NCBI GenBank assembly: GCA_947085815.1
Contig: CAMTXU010000014.1
Location: 42,956-106,955 of the forward strand
Source: Fen-1258 sp947085815
GTDB lineage: Bacteria > Bacteroidota > Ignavibacteria > Ignavibacteriales > Melioribacteraceae
Length of the DNA: 64,000 nucleotides
Direction: 5' to 3'
The notes below the pieces were generated by a model. The model was not told the origin of the DNA, ran no database searches, and was given only the letters and a program-made list of their open reading frames with translations. The stretch's first letter is position 1. Every line of letters starts with the position of its first letter. Shown here one piece after another: positions 32,915 to 42,752 of this stretch. A program made the translations under genes and the position numbers.

Positions 32915-35011
32915 ATGAGTTCTCTCAAAAATTTCTTCTACCCTAAATCAATTTGCGTTGTTGGCGCATCTACAAAAGAAAAGAGCGTCGGTTACGAATT
33001 GTTAAAAACGATTCGTAGTTACGGCTACACTGGAACGGTTTTTCCGGTGAATCCTAAAGCTGATGACGTGCTGGGTTATCAATGTTATCACACAATAGAA
33101 GAGATTCAGCCAATAATAGATCTCGCAATCGTTGTAGTGCCTAAACAATTCGCTGAAGATTCTATTGATTCGCTCCTTAAGAAAGGCGTCAAATCAATTA
33201 TACTTATTACTGCCGGCTTTAAAGAGACAAGTAATGAAGGAGAGGAAATTGAAAAGAGAATAGTTGAAAAGATAAAACGATCCGGCGCCAGAATGGTTGG
33301 ACCAAACTGCATGGGTGTAATTAACACGCTTGATGCAATTAAACTTAACGCAACATTTGTAGCCGAAAAGCCGGAAATCGGCGCAACCGGGTTTCTTTCT
33401 CAAAGCGGCGCTCTTGGTGCAGCGGTTTTAAATTCTCTTCACGAAACAGATATAAAGTTTGCACATTTTATCAGCGTTGGGAACAAGGCAGATATAAACG
33501 AAACCGATATACTCCATTTCTGGCAAAACGATAAGAACATTAACATTCTCACATTCTATCTCGAAAGTTTTGTAAACGGCGGTGAGTTTATAAAACCGTT
33601 TATGCTTGGTGAGATTACAAAACCAACAATAGTATTAAAGGCAGGAAGAACAGCAAGCGGAATGAAGGCGGCATCATCACACACGGGTGCGTTAAGCAGT
33701 AAAGATAAAGTTGTAGATGCTATGCTAAATCAATTTGGAATCATCCGCGCAGAAAACTTAAATGAGCTTTTTAATACTGCCAAAGGATTTGAAAGTTTCA
33801 AATTGCCAAAAGGCAACCGCATTGCCGTTGTAACAAACGCCGGCGGTCCAGCTATTTTATGTGTTGATTCTCTTGAAAAGGAAAACCTCGAGTTGGCAAA
33901 ATTCAGCGCAGAGACTCAGGGTAAACTGCGGGAGATTGTGAATCCCGAAGGGAGTGTTGAGAATCCTGTGGATTTATTGCCCGGCGGAACAGCCGAAGTT
34001 TTCAAAAAGGTAAACGAAATTGTTGCGGCAGATAAAAATGTTGACGCCGTTATTTCCATTTTTGTTGAACCTGTGATGGTAGGTGCTTTCGATGTTGTCG
34101 AGAGTGTCTCTTCAATTCAAAGCGAAAAACCAATTTTGCAAGTCGTAATGTCTCTACCGGAATTTTGGAATGAGTACAGGATCAAATCCAAGAAGAAATT
34201 ACCATTGTTCAGAAATCCCGAAGACCCTGCTCAAGTTTTATCGAACATGCTTTTTTATTCCTCTTCACAAAAACGATCGAAGAAAGACAGAAAAAAATAT
34301 AAAGAACAGCTTAAGCAAAAATTCGTTAAGCAGCACACATTTAATTCGGAATTCCTTACACAGAAAGATATAAATAAACTTTGCCGTGATTATAAAATAC
34401 CCACGATCAAAACAAAAATGGTGACCCCGGATAAATTGAAAGATTTTACCGATGATTTTTACCCTGTTGTCCTAAAGGGAATAAATAAAAACGTGATCCA
34501 CAAAACAGAAATAAATGCCGTTAAGCTCAACATTAAAAACAAAAAGGAACTTCTTCAAAAAGCGAATGAGATCAAAGAAAGTTTTGCGAATTCTGGATAT
34601 ACAATTGAAAAATATATGATTCAAAAATTTGTAAAAGCGAAAAACGAATTACTCATCGGTGGGTTCCGCGATCCCTCGTTCGGTCCAATGGTAATGTTTG
34701 GAGCCGGGGGAAAATACGTGGAAGTTCTTGAAGATACCGCTATTAAATCCGCTTACCTTTCCGACTATGATATCGACTCCTTGATTGCTTCGACTACTAT
34801 TGCAAAAATCTTGCATGGTGTAAGAGGCGAAACACCGGCAAACATAGAGGAGATAAAGCGTATCATCAAATCATCTGCGAGAATGCTAATAGAAAATAAG
34901 AATATTATAGAATTTGATCTGAACCCATTGATCGTCGGAGAGGACAACAAATATTACGCTGTGGATGTGAGAATAAAAGCCCACCTAAACCCTCCCGAAG
35001 GGAGGGCTTAA
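32915..35011 (+). CDS. ADP-forming acyl-CoA (acetate-CoA) ligase, fused alpha-beta form
   Basis: A protein of 698 residues. The N-terminal CoA-binding domain (KSICVVGASTKEKSVGYEL) and the succinyl-CoA-synthetase-like domains follow, with SQSGALGAAVLNSL and the His loop KAASSHTGALSSKD, the likely phosphohistidine region. The C-terminal part is an ATP-grasp domain: YPVVLKGINKNVIHKTEINAVKLN, ELLIGGFRDPSFGPMVMFGAGG and DLNPLIVG. The enzyme converts acetyl-CoA or other acyl-CoA, ADP and phosphate to the acid, CoA and ATP, a way to conserve energy in fermentation. The last nine residues come from a GC-rich hairpin. Confidence 0.93.
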   Translation: MSSLKNFFYPKSICVVGASTKEKSVGYELLKTIRSYGYTGTVFPVNPKADDVLGYQCYHTIEEIQPIIDLAIVVVPKQFAEDSIDSLLKKGVKSIILITAGFKETSNEGEEIEKRIVEKIKRSGARMVGPNCMGVINTLDAIKLNATFVAEKPEIGATGFLSQSGALGAAVLNSLHETDIKFAHFISVGNKADINETDILHFWQNDKNINILTFYLESFVNGGEFIKPFMLGEITKPTIVLKAGRTASGMKAASSHTGALSSKDKVVDAMLNQFGIIRAENLNELFNTAKGFESFKLPKGNRIAVVTNAGGPAILCVDSLEKENLELAKFSAETQGKLREIVNPEGSVENPVDLLPGGTAEVFKKVNEIVAADKNVDAVISIFVEPVMVGAFDVVESVSSIQSEKPILQVVMSLPEFWNEYRIKSKKKLPLFRNPEDPAQVLSNMLFYSSSQKRSKKDRKKYKEQLKQKFVKQHTFNSEFLTQKDINKLCRDYKIPTIKTKMVTPDKLKDFTDDFYPVVLKGINKNVIHKTEINAVKLNIKNKKELLQKANEIKESFANSGYTIEKYMIQKFVKAKNELLIGGFRDPSFGPMVMFGAGGKYVEVLEDTAIKSAYLSDYDIDSLIASTTIAKILHGVRGETPANIEEIKRIIKSSARMLIENKNIIEFDLNPLIVGEDNKYYAVDVRIKAHLNPPEGRA
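34990..35006 (+). repeat. GC-rich hairpin forming the 3' end of the acyl-CoA ligase gene
   Basis: CCCTCCC (34990-34996), loop GAA, GGGAGGG (35000-35006): a perfect 7-bp stem in an AT-rich genome. It lies inside the last codons (NPPEGRA). No T-run follows directly, so it is more likely a dispersed repeat or mRNA-end stabiliser than a classical terminator. Confidence 0.6.
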
Positions 35012-35113
35012 TTAACCAATCCATTCTACTTAATTCTAAGTGGAGAATACTTTCCTTATTTTTAAATAACTAAAAAAACCCTTCTCTCTGGGAAGGGGAA
35101 AGGATGGGCTTCT

Positions 35114-36574
35114 ATGAAAATTGCATTTGCCGCAAGTGAGGTTTTTCCATACGCAAAGACGGGCGGTTTAGCTGATGTTGCCGGAGCTCTTCCGATTGAA
35201 CTTTCCAAACTTGGACACGAAGTAAAAGTGTTTATGCCTAAGTATAACACTTTCGGGGAAATTGAGCACGGACTTCATTATCAGTGGGACATGGGGGAAA
35301 TTCCAGTTCGGGTTGCAGGAGCAGTATGCTCGGTACATGTTCACTCCGCTACAATGCCCTGTTCCAAAGTACAAATCTATTTTGTCGATTGTCCGCAATA
35401 CTTTCATCGTTTTAGAGTTTACACAAATGATGCTGACGAAGATGAGCGCTTCATTCTTTTTTCCAAAGGAGTAATCGAAATTCTTCAACGGCTTCAGTGG
35501 GCGCCAGATATTATACACTGTAACGATTGGCAAACGGGCTTGCTTCCTATTCTTCTTAAAGAAAATTACTCTTGGGACAAATTATTTGAAAACACCGCGA
35601 CTGTTTTCACAATTCACAACGTAGCCTACCAAGGAATATTTGCCAAAAGCGCATTTTATAAAGCTGAGATTAATGAAATGCACAGTCAGCCGGGCGGACT
35701 TGGCGAATACAAAGATGATGTAAACTTTTTGAAAACCGCAATACTCACTTCGGATATTATAAACACGGTAAGCAACACATATGCACAAGAATTACTCACT
35801 CCCGAATATGGCGAGGGAATGGAAAAGTTCCTATCCCAACGGCAAGATGATTTTTACGGTATAATAAATGGAATAGATTATTCAGTTTGGGATCCGGAAA
35901 AAGATTTCGTTCTTCCATATCATTTTTCGATTAACGATTTATCCGGAAAATTACTCAACAAAAAATTTCTTGTTAAACAGCTTAACTTCTCAATAGACGA
36001 ATCTATTCCGCTAATTGGTATTGTATCGCGCTTAGTATCTCAAAAGGGATTTGATATTGTCGGGCAAGTTCTAGAGGAACTGATGGGTTTAGATGCTCAG
36101 TGGATTATTCTAGGTAGCGGAGAGCAAAAATATGAGGCGATGTTCAAAAAAATTTCTTTCGAACACCCCGGTAAAGTTTATTTCTATCGCGGATATAATA
36201 ATGAGCTTTCTCATTTGATTGAAGCCGCCTGCGATATTTTTCTAATGCCGTCAAAATTTGAACCGTGCGGGTTGAATCAAATTTATTCTTTGCGGTATGG
36301 AACCGTTCCCGTTGTACGAAAAACAGGCGGACTGGCAGATACAGTTCAAGACTGGAATGAAAATCTTTTAATGGGATTAGAGACTGGCACTGGATATACT
36401 TTTAATGACTACAGTGGTTCAGCTCTTCTTAGTTCGGTTCAACAAGCCATCCGCGATTTTCAGTCGAAAGATATATGGAAAAAAATTCAAGCTAATGGAA
36501 TGAGCAAAGATTTTTCATGGAAGAAGTCCGCGGAGAAGTATTTGGAAATTTATAAAAGAGTATCACCCCAATAA
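35114..36574 (+). CDS. glgA: Glycogen (starch) synthase, GT5 family
   Basis: A protein of 486 residues. The ADP-glucose site KTGGLADVAGALP lies at residues 16-28, and FTIHNVAYQGIF and NTVSNTYAQELLTPEYGEGM follow. The C-terminal GT-B half has GIVSRLVSQKGFDI and PSKFEPCGLNQIYSLRYGTVPVVRKTGGLADTV, with the catalytic Glu residues. It extends alpha-1,4-glucan chains from ADP-glucose. No other glycogen genes are in the window. A small GC-rich hairpin (35079-35097) lies just before the ribosome binding site. Confidence 0.97.
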   Translation: MKIAFAASEVFPYAKTGGLADVAGALPIELSKLGHEVKVFMPKYNTFGEIEHGLHYQWDMGEIPVRVAGAVCSVHVHSATMPCSKVQIYFVDCPQYFHRFRVYTNDADEDERFILFSKGVIEILQRLQWAPDIIHCNDWQTGLLPILLKENYSWDKLFENTATVFTIHNVAYQGIFAKSAFYKAEINEMHSQPGGLGEYKDDVNFLKTAILTSDIINTVSNTYAQELLTPEYGEGMEKFLSQRQDDFYGIINGIDYSVWDPEKDFVLPYHFSINDLSGKLLNKKFLVKQLNFSIDESIPLIGIVSRLVSQKGFDIVGQVLEELMGLDAQWIILGSGEQKYEAMFKKISFEHPGKVYFYRGYNNELSHLIEAACDIFLMPSKFEPCGLNQIYSLRYGTVPVVRKTGGLADTVQDWNENLLMGLETGTGYTFNDYSGSALLSSVQQAIRDFQSKDIWKKIQANGMSKDFSWKKSAEKYLEIYKRVSPQ

Positions 36575-36661
36575 TTCTAAGAGACTCTTAATTCTTTTAG
36601 TAACTTTTTTTCTTGTTTATCCGTCTCAATAGCATGTAAAACAAGCTGTTGGAAAGTTGCT

Positions 36662-39124
36662 ATGAAAAAGGTGTTATTTCAAGTAATTCTCACATTACTT
36701 ACCACTACAACATTAGTTTTCCCCTCTTCACTTAATAATATTCTTGATCAAAAAGGGCATATCCGGGCAACTGTAAGAGATGCAAAAACAAATGCCCCAC
36801 TAGAATATGCCTCAGTTACTGTTCATAAATCCTCAGACTCCTCTGCTGTAGGAGGAAGCGCCACAGGGGTTAATGGTGAGCTATTGATCCCAAATATACC
36901 GGAGGGTGAATATTACCTTAAAGTTAGCTTTATCGGTTATGATAAAACCATTGTTCAAAATGTTAAAATTACTCAAGACCAAAAAGAAATCTCACTTGGA
37001 ATTATTAAAGTGAATCCGACTCCTGTTAACATGAATACTATTAATGTTGTTGGAGAGAAACCGGCAGAAGAATATCGACTTGATAAGCGCGTTATTAATG
37101 TAAGTAAAGATAATACAGCAGCCGGCGGCACTGCTCTAGATGTTTTGTCAAATCATCCTTCTATTCAAGTCGATCAAAGCGGAAATGTTTTGTTAAGAGG
37201 AAGTTCGAACTTCACTGTACTTGTTAACGGAAGACCGGGTGTGCTTCAGGGAAGCGATGCATTAAAACAAATTCCCGCTAACAGCGTGGACAATATTGAA
37301 TTGATAACCAATCCATCTGCAAAATATGATGCAGAAGGCGCTGCGGGAATTATAAATGTTGTAACCAAAACTGTTGCTCAAGATAATATGTCGGGAATAA
37401 TAAACGGCGGCATTGGTTCAAGGGATAAATATAATGGCGATGCTTCACTAAATTATAAAACAAACGGTTTAGGTATTAGCGGTTCTGTTGATTATAGAAA
37501 GTTCAGCAACACAAACAATCAGATTTATAACAGATATAGCATAACTCAGACTTTAAACATGCACACAAATGCGAGTATTCGACAACTATTCGGCCGGGAA
37601 AATTTTTCAACTAAGCTTGGATTAGATTACACACTGAGCCCAACTACGGGGTTATCACTCGTGGCAACATATGGGGAAGTTGATTTCGGTGGAAATTTCA
37701 TCCTTGATGCAATTGATCAAAAGAACTTACCTGCCGCGTCTGTTAATTATACAACCAATTTCGAGACCCTTGACATAACCTCGAAATATTTTCAAACTGT
37801 ACTATACTTAAACCACCAGTTTACTCCTAAAGTTGATGAACTAACTTTTGAAACTGTATATACTAAAGTCACCCAGCCTCAAACTCGAATTTCTAGTGAA
37901 TATAATACAGATTCAAAATTCGAAAACAGATCTTTACAGCCATATACCAGAGATTTTTCGAATGACACCGACCGGAAAGACGGGCGGATAAAATTAAATT
38001 ATTCATATAAATTCAACGATGTATCAAAATTAGAAACAGGGGTTCAATTTAATCTTGCTTACAGAAATTTTGACTTCGTGAACAAAATATTTAATTGGAA
38101 CACTAATTTCTGGGATGTAAACCCGGTATTTACGAATATGTATGACTTCAGAAATAACATTTATTCAGTATTTTTTACATACTCAAATAAATTTGAATTA
38201 TTGGGAATAGATTATCAATTGGGATTACGCGCCGAACAAACAGACCGATTGTTAACACAAAAAACTCTTGGAAAAGATTATTCTTACAATCAAACTCATT
38301 TGTTTCCTTCGATTAATGCTTTAAAGAAAATCGATAATAGTCAACAACTCCAGTTCAGTTACAGCAGAAGAATAACAAGACCTTTCGAGGGAGCATTAAA
38401 TCCATTTCCAAACTATTCCGACTCTTATGCGTACGTGATTGGTAATCCTGAGCTTTTACCCGAATTAACCAATTCTCTTGAACTTAATTATCAAAATACT
38501 CTCAGCAATGGAATATTCTTGTCTGCACAGACTTATTACAGAAATACAAACAATGGGATAACGCAAACTGCTCTAATTGGCAATGATGGAAGAATAGTGC
38601 TGTCCTTTGGTAATGTTGCTAAGATATATGCTGTCGGTACAGAATTCACGGCAAGCATACCTGTGGCTGTATGGTTTAGATTAGATCCGGCGGTTAATTT
38701 GTATCAAACAGGGCTTGAGGGCAATCTCTCGGGCATTAACTACGAGTCAAATGATTTTTTATGGTCTTCAAGATTAAGATCTACAATTTACTTCTCTCCG
38801 GTAACGAGATTTCAAATTAATCTAAACTATTTTGCAAGGCAGATAACATTACAGGGTAATATCGATCCTATATTCAATTTTTCCGCTTCGTTGCGTCAAG
38901 AACTATTTGATAAGAGTTTAATTGTAACCGCCTCGGTACAAAACTTATTTAACGCAGGCAAAGTAAATGTCTTTAGCGCAGCGGGCAGCGGTACAAATAT
39001 TTATATAAATGTTAGACCGGAAGCCCCGGTTTTCAATATTACACTGAGTTATAATTTCAACAATTTCAGAAACACTTCAAAAGTAAACGACCGTGTTGAT
39101 ATAAACGCCAATTCTGGTTTCTAA
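36662..39124 (+). CDS. TonB-dependent outer-membrane receptor with N-terminal carboxypeptidase-like domain
   Basis: A protein of 820 residues. A signal peptide leads into a carboxypeptidase-regulatory-like beta-sandwich (HIRATVRDAKTNAPLEYASVTVH, VSFIGYDKT). The TonB plug follows (LRGSSNFTVLVNGRPGVLQ, IPANSVDNIELITNPSAKYDAEGAAGIINVVTK), then a 22-strand type barrel ending in VFNITLSYNFNNFRN. The last 20 residues extend past the usual terminal aromatic strand. Such receptors import large substrates or act in signalling; no partner SusD-like gene is present. A terminator follows at 39164. Confidence 0.94.
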   Translation: MKKVLFQVILTLLTTTTLVFPSSLNNILDQKGHIRATVRDAKTNAPLEYASVTVHKSSDSSAVGGSATGVNGELLIPNIPEGEYYLKVSFIGYDKTIVQNVKITQDQKEISLGIIKVNPTPVNMNTINVVGEKPAEEYRLDKRVINVSKDNTAAGGTALDVLSNHPSIQVDQSGNVLLRGSSNFTVLVNGRPGVLQGSDALKQIPANSVDNIELITNPSAKYDAEGAAGIINVVTKTVAQDNMSGIINGGIGSRDKYNGDASLNYKTNGLGISGSVDYRKFSNTNNQIYNRYSITQTLNMHTNASIRQLFGRENFSTKLGLDYTLSPTTGLSLVATYGEVDFGGNFILDAIDQKNLPAASVNYTTNFETLDITSKYFQTVLYLNHQFTPKVDELTFETVYTKVTQPQTRISSEYNTDSKFENRSLQPYTRDFSNDTDRKDGRIKLNYSYKFNDVSKLETGVQFNLAYRNFDFVNKIFNWNTNFWDVNPVFTNMYDFRNNIYSVFFTYSNKFELLGIDYQLGLRAEQTDRLLTQKTLGKDYSYNQTHLFPSINALKKIDNSQQLQFSYSRRITRPFEGALNPFPNYSDSYAYVIGNPELLPELTNSLELNYQNTLSNGIFLSAQTYYRNTNNGITQTALIGNDGRIVLSFGNVAKIYAVGTEFTASIPVAVWFRLDPAVNLYQTGLEGNLSGINYESNDFLWSSRLRSTIYFSPVTRFQINLNYFARQITLQGNIDPIFNFSASLRQELFDKSLIVTASVQNLFNAGKVNVFSAAGSGTNIYINVRPEAPVFNITLSYNFNNFRNTSKVNDRVDINANSGF

Positions 39125-39163
39125 AAATTATTACCTTCTTCTGGAGTTTATATTTATTACATG

Positions 39164-39192
39164 ATGCCGGACTTGTTCCGGCATTATTATTT
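39164..39192 (+). terminator. Rho-independent terminator after the TonB receptor
   Basis: A perfect 8-bp stem ATGCCGGA (39164-39171) and TCCGGCAT (39177-39184), loop CTTGT, followed by TATTATTTT. It lies 40 bases past the stop codon of the receptor. Confidence 0.85.
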
Positions 39193-39286
39193 TGATAAAT
39201 AAAATTCATCCGAATTTTTAATTTTCTCTTTCTCTTCTTACATTCTTATTTTTGAACTATTACTTTAACTTTTAGGTTTTGTATTT

Positions 39287-40450
39287 ATGAAATTTTCTCA
39301 ACAGTTAATCTTCTTCGGAATCGTTTTTTCGGTTTATGGATTGCTCAACTTCTATATTCTGCGGCGCGGTCTCTCTGTTATACCGGAATCATATAAATCT
39401 CTGTTTCTCGTCTCAGGGGTCTTTATTGTTATCTCTTTTTTTGCTGGAAGATTTTTAGAGCGCGTGTGGATCTCTATTGTCAGCGATCTACTTATTTGGA
39501 TTGGCTCTATATGGATCGCTTTTATGGTTTATTTTTTTCTCCTGCTGTTGATAATCGACCTACTTCGTCTGATTAATTTGATTATTCCCCTCTTCCCCTC
39601 TTTCCTAACTCATAATCTTGAAAAGACAAAGCGATTAACCGCACTTGTGGTTTTAATTCTTGTTACCATAATTGTTGTGGGCGGATTCATTAACACAAAA
39701 ATGATTGTCACAAAAACATATAATCTAAAAATTAAAAAAAATGCAGGTGAATTGAAGTCCCTAAATATGGTTATGGCTTCGGATCTTCATCTCGGAACAA
39801 TTCTTGGTAAATCTTTTCTCTATAATATTGTTAATAAAATTAATGAACTCAAGCCCGATATAATTCTTCTTGCAGGAGATATATTTGATGAGGATTTAGC
39901 CGCAGTTATAAAAAATAATATCGGCGAGGAATTGAATCGCTTGAAATCAAAATATGGAGTGTTTGCGATAACTGGAAACCATGAATATATTGGTGGAGTT
40001 GAAGCCGCCAGTAAATATTTGCTTGCACACAACATTAATCTTTTAAGAGACAAGCATGAAATGATTGATAGTTCATTTTATGTTGTCGGCCGGGAAGACC
40101 GCTCAAGCCGACAATTTGCCGGCAAACAAAGAAAAAATTTGAAGGAACTAATTGACGGTGTTGATAAATCTTATCCGGTAATACTGATGGATCACCAACC
40201 TTTTAGATTGAATGAAGCTGTTGACAATGGAATTGATCTTCAGTTATCCGGGCACACTCACAATGGACAGCTTTGGCCATTTAATTATATTATTGAAAAG
40301 ATTTACGACCTGGGCTGGGGCTACAAAATTAACGGAAACACTCATTACTATGTCTCTTGCGGTGTTGGCGGATGGGGTCCGCCAATCAGAACAGGAAGCC
40401 GACCGGAGATAATCGACTTCAAAATAAATTTTGTTGGTCCACAAGAATAA
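39287..40450 (+). CDS. Membrane-bound metallophosphoesterase (YaeI/YkuE-like)
   Basis: A protein of 387 residues with four N-terminal membrane helices (residues 1-140) and a calcineurin-like phosphoesterase domain. The metal-binding motifs are MASDLHLGTI, LAGDIFDED, TGNHEYIGG, ILMDHQP and LSGHTHNGQLWP. Relatives (YaeI, YkuE) hydrolyse lipid-linked phosphoesters. No operon partner is present; a decayed yeiH gene lies in convergent orientation 20 bases downstream. Confidence 0.93.
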   Translation: MKFSQQLIFFGIVFSVYGLLNFYILRRGLSVIPESYKSLFLVSGVFIVISFFAGRFLERVWISIVSDLLIWIGSIWIAFMVYFFLLLLIIDLLRLINLIIPLFPSFLTHNLEKTKRLTALVVLILVTIIVVGGFINTKMIVTKTYNLKIKKNAGELKSLNMVMASDLHLGTILGKSFLYNIVNKINELKPDIILLAGDIFDEDLAAVIKNNIGEELNRLKSKYGVFAITGNHEYIGGVEAASKYLLAHNINLLRDKHEMIDSSFYVVGREDRSSRQFAGKQRKNLKELIDGVDKSYPVILMDHQPFRLNEAVDNGIDLQLSGHTHNGQLWPFNYIIEKIYDLGWGYKINGNTHYYVSCGVGGWGPPIRTGSRPEIIDFKINFVGPQE

Positions 40451-40470
40451 ATTACAAAATTGAATCTAAA

Positions 40471-41028
40471 TTAATTATCTCTGTGTATCGCGCCCAGCAT
40501 AATAGCCGTAAGCATAATTATACTAACAATTATCCAAAGAATAATTCCTTGAGTCATCGGCTGGAATCCAACTCTTTTAATAGTTTCTCTGCTTAATCCG
40601 GCTCCAATCAAAAAAAGCGTTACTACCAAAAGACGGCGCGCCGCGAATGCTGTTCCATTCCAAATATAATTCATCTCCGGTAAAAGAGATGCGATTATAA
40701 CCGCTCCGATAAATCCAAAAATGAAATACGGAGTTGAAATTTTGCTTTTTGATTTTCCGAAAAATGCAAAGCCGGGTACAAACGGAGTAATCCATAATGC
40801 CCACGTCAGCTTCACTGTAACGGCGGTCGTTAATGCTTTGTGACCGTAGCTCCAACTACGCTGCTCGTATCGTGAATAGCAAGCCCTGACCAAATACCAA
40901 ACGATTGTTGATCGAGTTGTAAAAGATGTCCAATGAAAGGGAAAAGGATAAGTGCGACTGCGTTTAATGTGAATATTGTTGCAAGCGATACAGCAACTTC
41001 TTCATCCTTGGCTTTGATAACGGGGGTC
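40471..41028 (-). pseudogene. yeiH-family (UPF0324) transporter, 5'-truncated and frameshifted
   Basis: On the minus strand from 41028 the frame reads PVIKAKDEEVAVSLATIFTL and later SGLAIHDTSSVVGA, the C-terminal half of YeiH-type putative sulfate exporters. The frame then breaks near 40857, and the rest (YGHKALTTAVTVKLTWALWI to GAIHRDN) continues in another frame to 40471. The N-terminal half of the gene is missing: similarity starts just before PVIKAK. Two lesions make it a clear relic. Confidence 0.85.
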
Positions 41029-41518
41029 TAGTCGGTTATTTTCTGAGAATAAGTATTAGAAGAAAGAAAAATGATTATTAAAAACAATTTCAATCTCATA
41101 ATTATTATCCGTCATTTATGAGAAACTATTAGTAATCGCTCTAATAATAAATGCTAACAGGTGACAAATAAAATAGGTCGACAAGATAATAGATCAAAAC
41201 AAAGAACTGCACAACAAACCTTTTGAAAATTTCTACTCTGGAGCTCAAGATATTCTCATAGGATGTTTCGATTGACTAAAAAGTTTTTCATAGACAATCT
41301 ACACGGTTTTACCGAGTACTGAAATCCAGTGCTGCGTTATTCGCTTAATCATAAACACACCCAAGTGTAGCTTATGTAAGGAATAAAAAATGTTGTTCCT
41401 TGCTCAAAGAGATTTATCAAAAAATATGTAAACGAAATAATCGAACTTAGCAATAGGAAATCTTTCCCGCAAAACTGGACGAACAATTATTTTATAATGT
41501 TTCTCCTTTTATCATTCA
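41029..41518. other. Intergenic region next to the yeiH relic, nothing recognised
   Basis: About 490 bases without a believable gene, repeat or hairpin. It begins at the truncation point of the yeiH relic, so it is probably scrambled DNA from whatever event removed the 5' half of that gene. Confidence 0.45.
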
Positions 41519-42703
41519 CTAAATTATTTCGAGCGCTTGTTCCAGATCTTCAATAATATCTTTTACGTTTTCAATACCAACGGAAAGCCGCACTAATCCT
41601 TCTGTAATGCCTGCATCTTTACGCGCTGCGGCGCCCATAGATAAATGCGTCATGCTCGCCGGGTGTTGAATTAAGGTTTCTACACCGCCGAGACTTACCG
41701 CAAGGGTGCATAATTTAACCGAGTTCATTACTACCTCGCCCGCCTTGAATCCGCCTTTTAATTCAAACGAAATCATTCCGCCCGGTGCGCTGTGTTGTTT
41801 CAATCCAACTTCATAGTTAGGATGACTCTTTAAGCCGGGATAACGAACCCATTTTATTTTAGGATGATTCTCTAAATACTCAGCTATAACTTGTGTACTC
41901 TCGCAATGCCTTTGCATGCGTATTGAAAGGGTCTTTAATCCGCGATGAACCAAAAATGAATTGAACGGATCAATTACTCCGCCAAGTTGGTTCAATGTTT
42001 TTCTCATTTTCAAATACATCTCTTCATCTTTCACAACAATAATTCCGGCAACAACGTCCGCGTGCCCATTTAAAAATTTTGTCATACTGTGAAGGACAAC
42101 ATCAACGCCAAATTTAAAAGGCTGCTGAAGCGCAGGACTCATAAAAGTATTATCTACTACTACGAGCGCGCCTCGAGCGTGAGCAATTTCTGATGCGGTT
42201 TCAAGATCGGTAATTGAAATCATCGGGTTCGCAGGTGTTTCGATATAAACAAGTTTTGTGTTTGGTTTCATCGCTTTTTCAATTTCACCTTCTATATCCG
42301 TATCAATAAAAGTTGATTCTACACCGAATCTATTCATGATTGTTTGAAGCAAAGTTAGAGTTGGGCCATAAACGGATTTAGAACAAACAACATGATCACC
42401 GGAATTAAGAAGAGAAATAAAAACGGTGCTGATTGCCGCCATTCCACTTGCACAACCTAAAGATTTATGTCCGCCCTCAAGTTCGGCAACAGCATTTTCC
42501 ATTGCTTCTATGGTCGGGTTTTTCATGCGCGTATAAATATATCCTTCCGCTTCTCCTTTAAAGAGCGCCGCGCCATGTTCTGCAGATTCGAACTTGAATG
42601 TTGATGTTTGATAGATTGGCGGAACAACGGAACCAAATTCGTAATCGCCGATGCCTGAGTGAACACATTTTGAATCGAACTGCAAATTTTTGTTTTTAGA
42701 CAT
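41519..42703 (-). CDS. PLP-dependent transsulfuration enzyme (cystathionine synthase/lyase or Met gamma-lyase)
   Basis: A protein of 394 residues from the ATG at 42703, preceded by AAAGGA; an ATG at 42724 is less likely. The PLP Lys is in VLHSMTKFLNGHADVVAG. Further typical parts are PIYQTSTFKFESAEHG, GEAEGYIYTRMKNPT, CASGMAAISTVF, YIETPANP and SLGGVETLIQHPASMTH. These show a Cys/Met metabolism enzyme of the CGS/CGL/MGL family. The exact reaction cannot be settled by eye; SKCVHSGIGDYEFGSVVPPIYQ fits methionine gamma-lyase and cystathionine gamma-synthase alike. Confidence 0.92.
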   Translation of the reverse strand: MSKNKNLQFDSKCVHSGIGDYEFGSVVPPIYQTSTFKFESAEHGAALFKGEAEGYIYTRMKNPTIEAMENAVAELEGGHKSLGCASGMAAISTVFISLLNSGDHVVCSKSVYGPTLTLLQTIMNRFGVESTFIDTDIEGEIEKAMKPNTKLVYIETPANPMISITDLETASEIAHARGALVVVDNTFMSPALQQPFKFGVDVVLHSMTKFLNGHADVVAGIIVVKDEEMYLKMRKTLNQLGGVIDPFNSFLVHRGLKTLSIRMQRHCESTQVIAEYLENHPKIKWVRYPGLKSHPNYEVGLKQHSAPGGMISFELKGGFKAGEVVMNSVKLCTLAVSLGGVETLIQHPASMTHLSMGAAARKDAGITEGLVRLSVGIENVKDIIEDLEQALEII

Positions 42704-42752
42704 AACTCTGTTCCTTTGTTTCATTTATTTGGAGGTGGCCACTAAGAAGTAG

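Noticed and set aside
36575..36660. Terminator-like TAAGAG-A-CTCTTA after glgA
   Set aside because: The loop is only one base, so it cannot fold as a normal hairpin, and the stem is weak.
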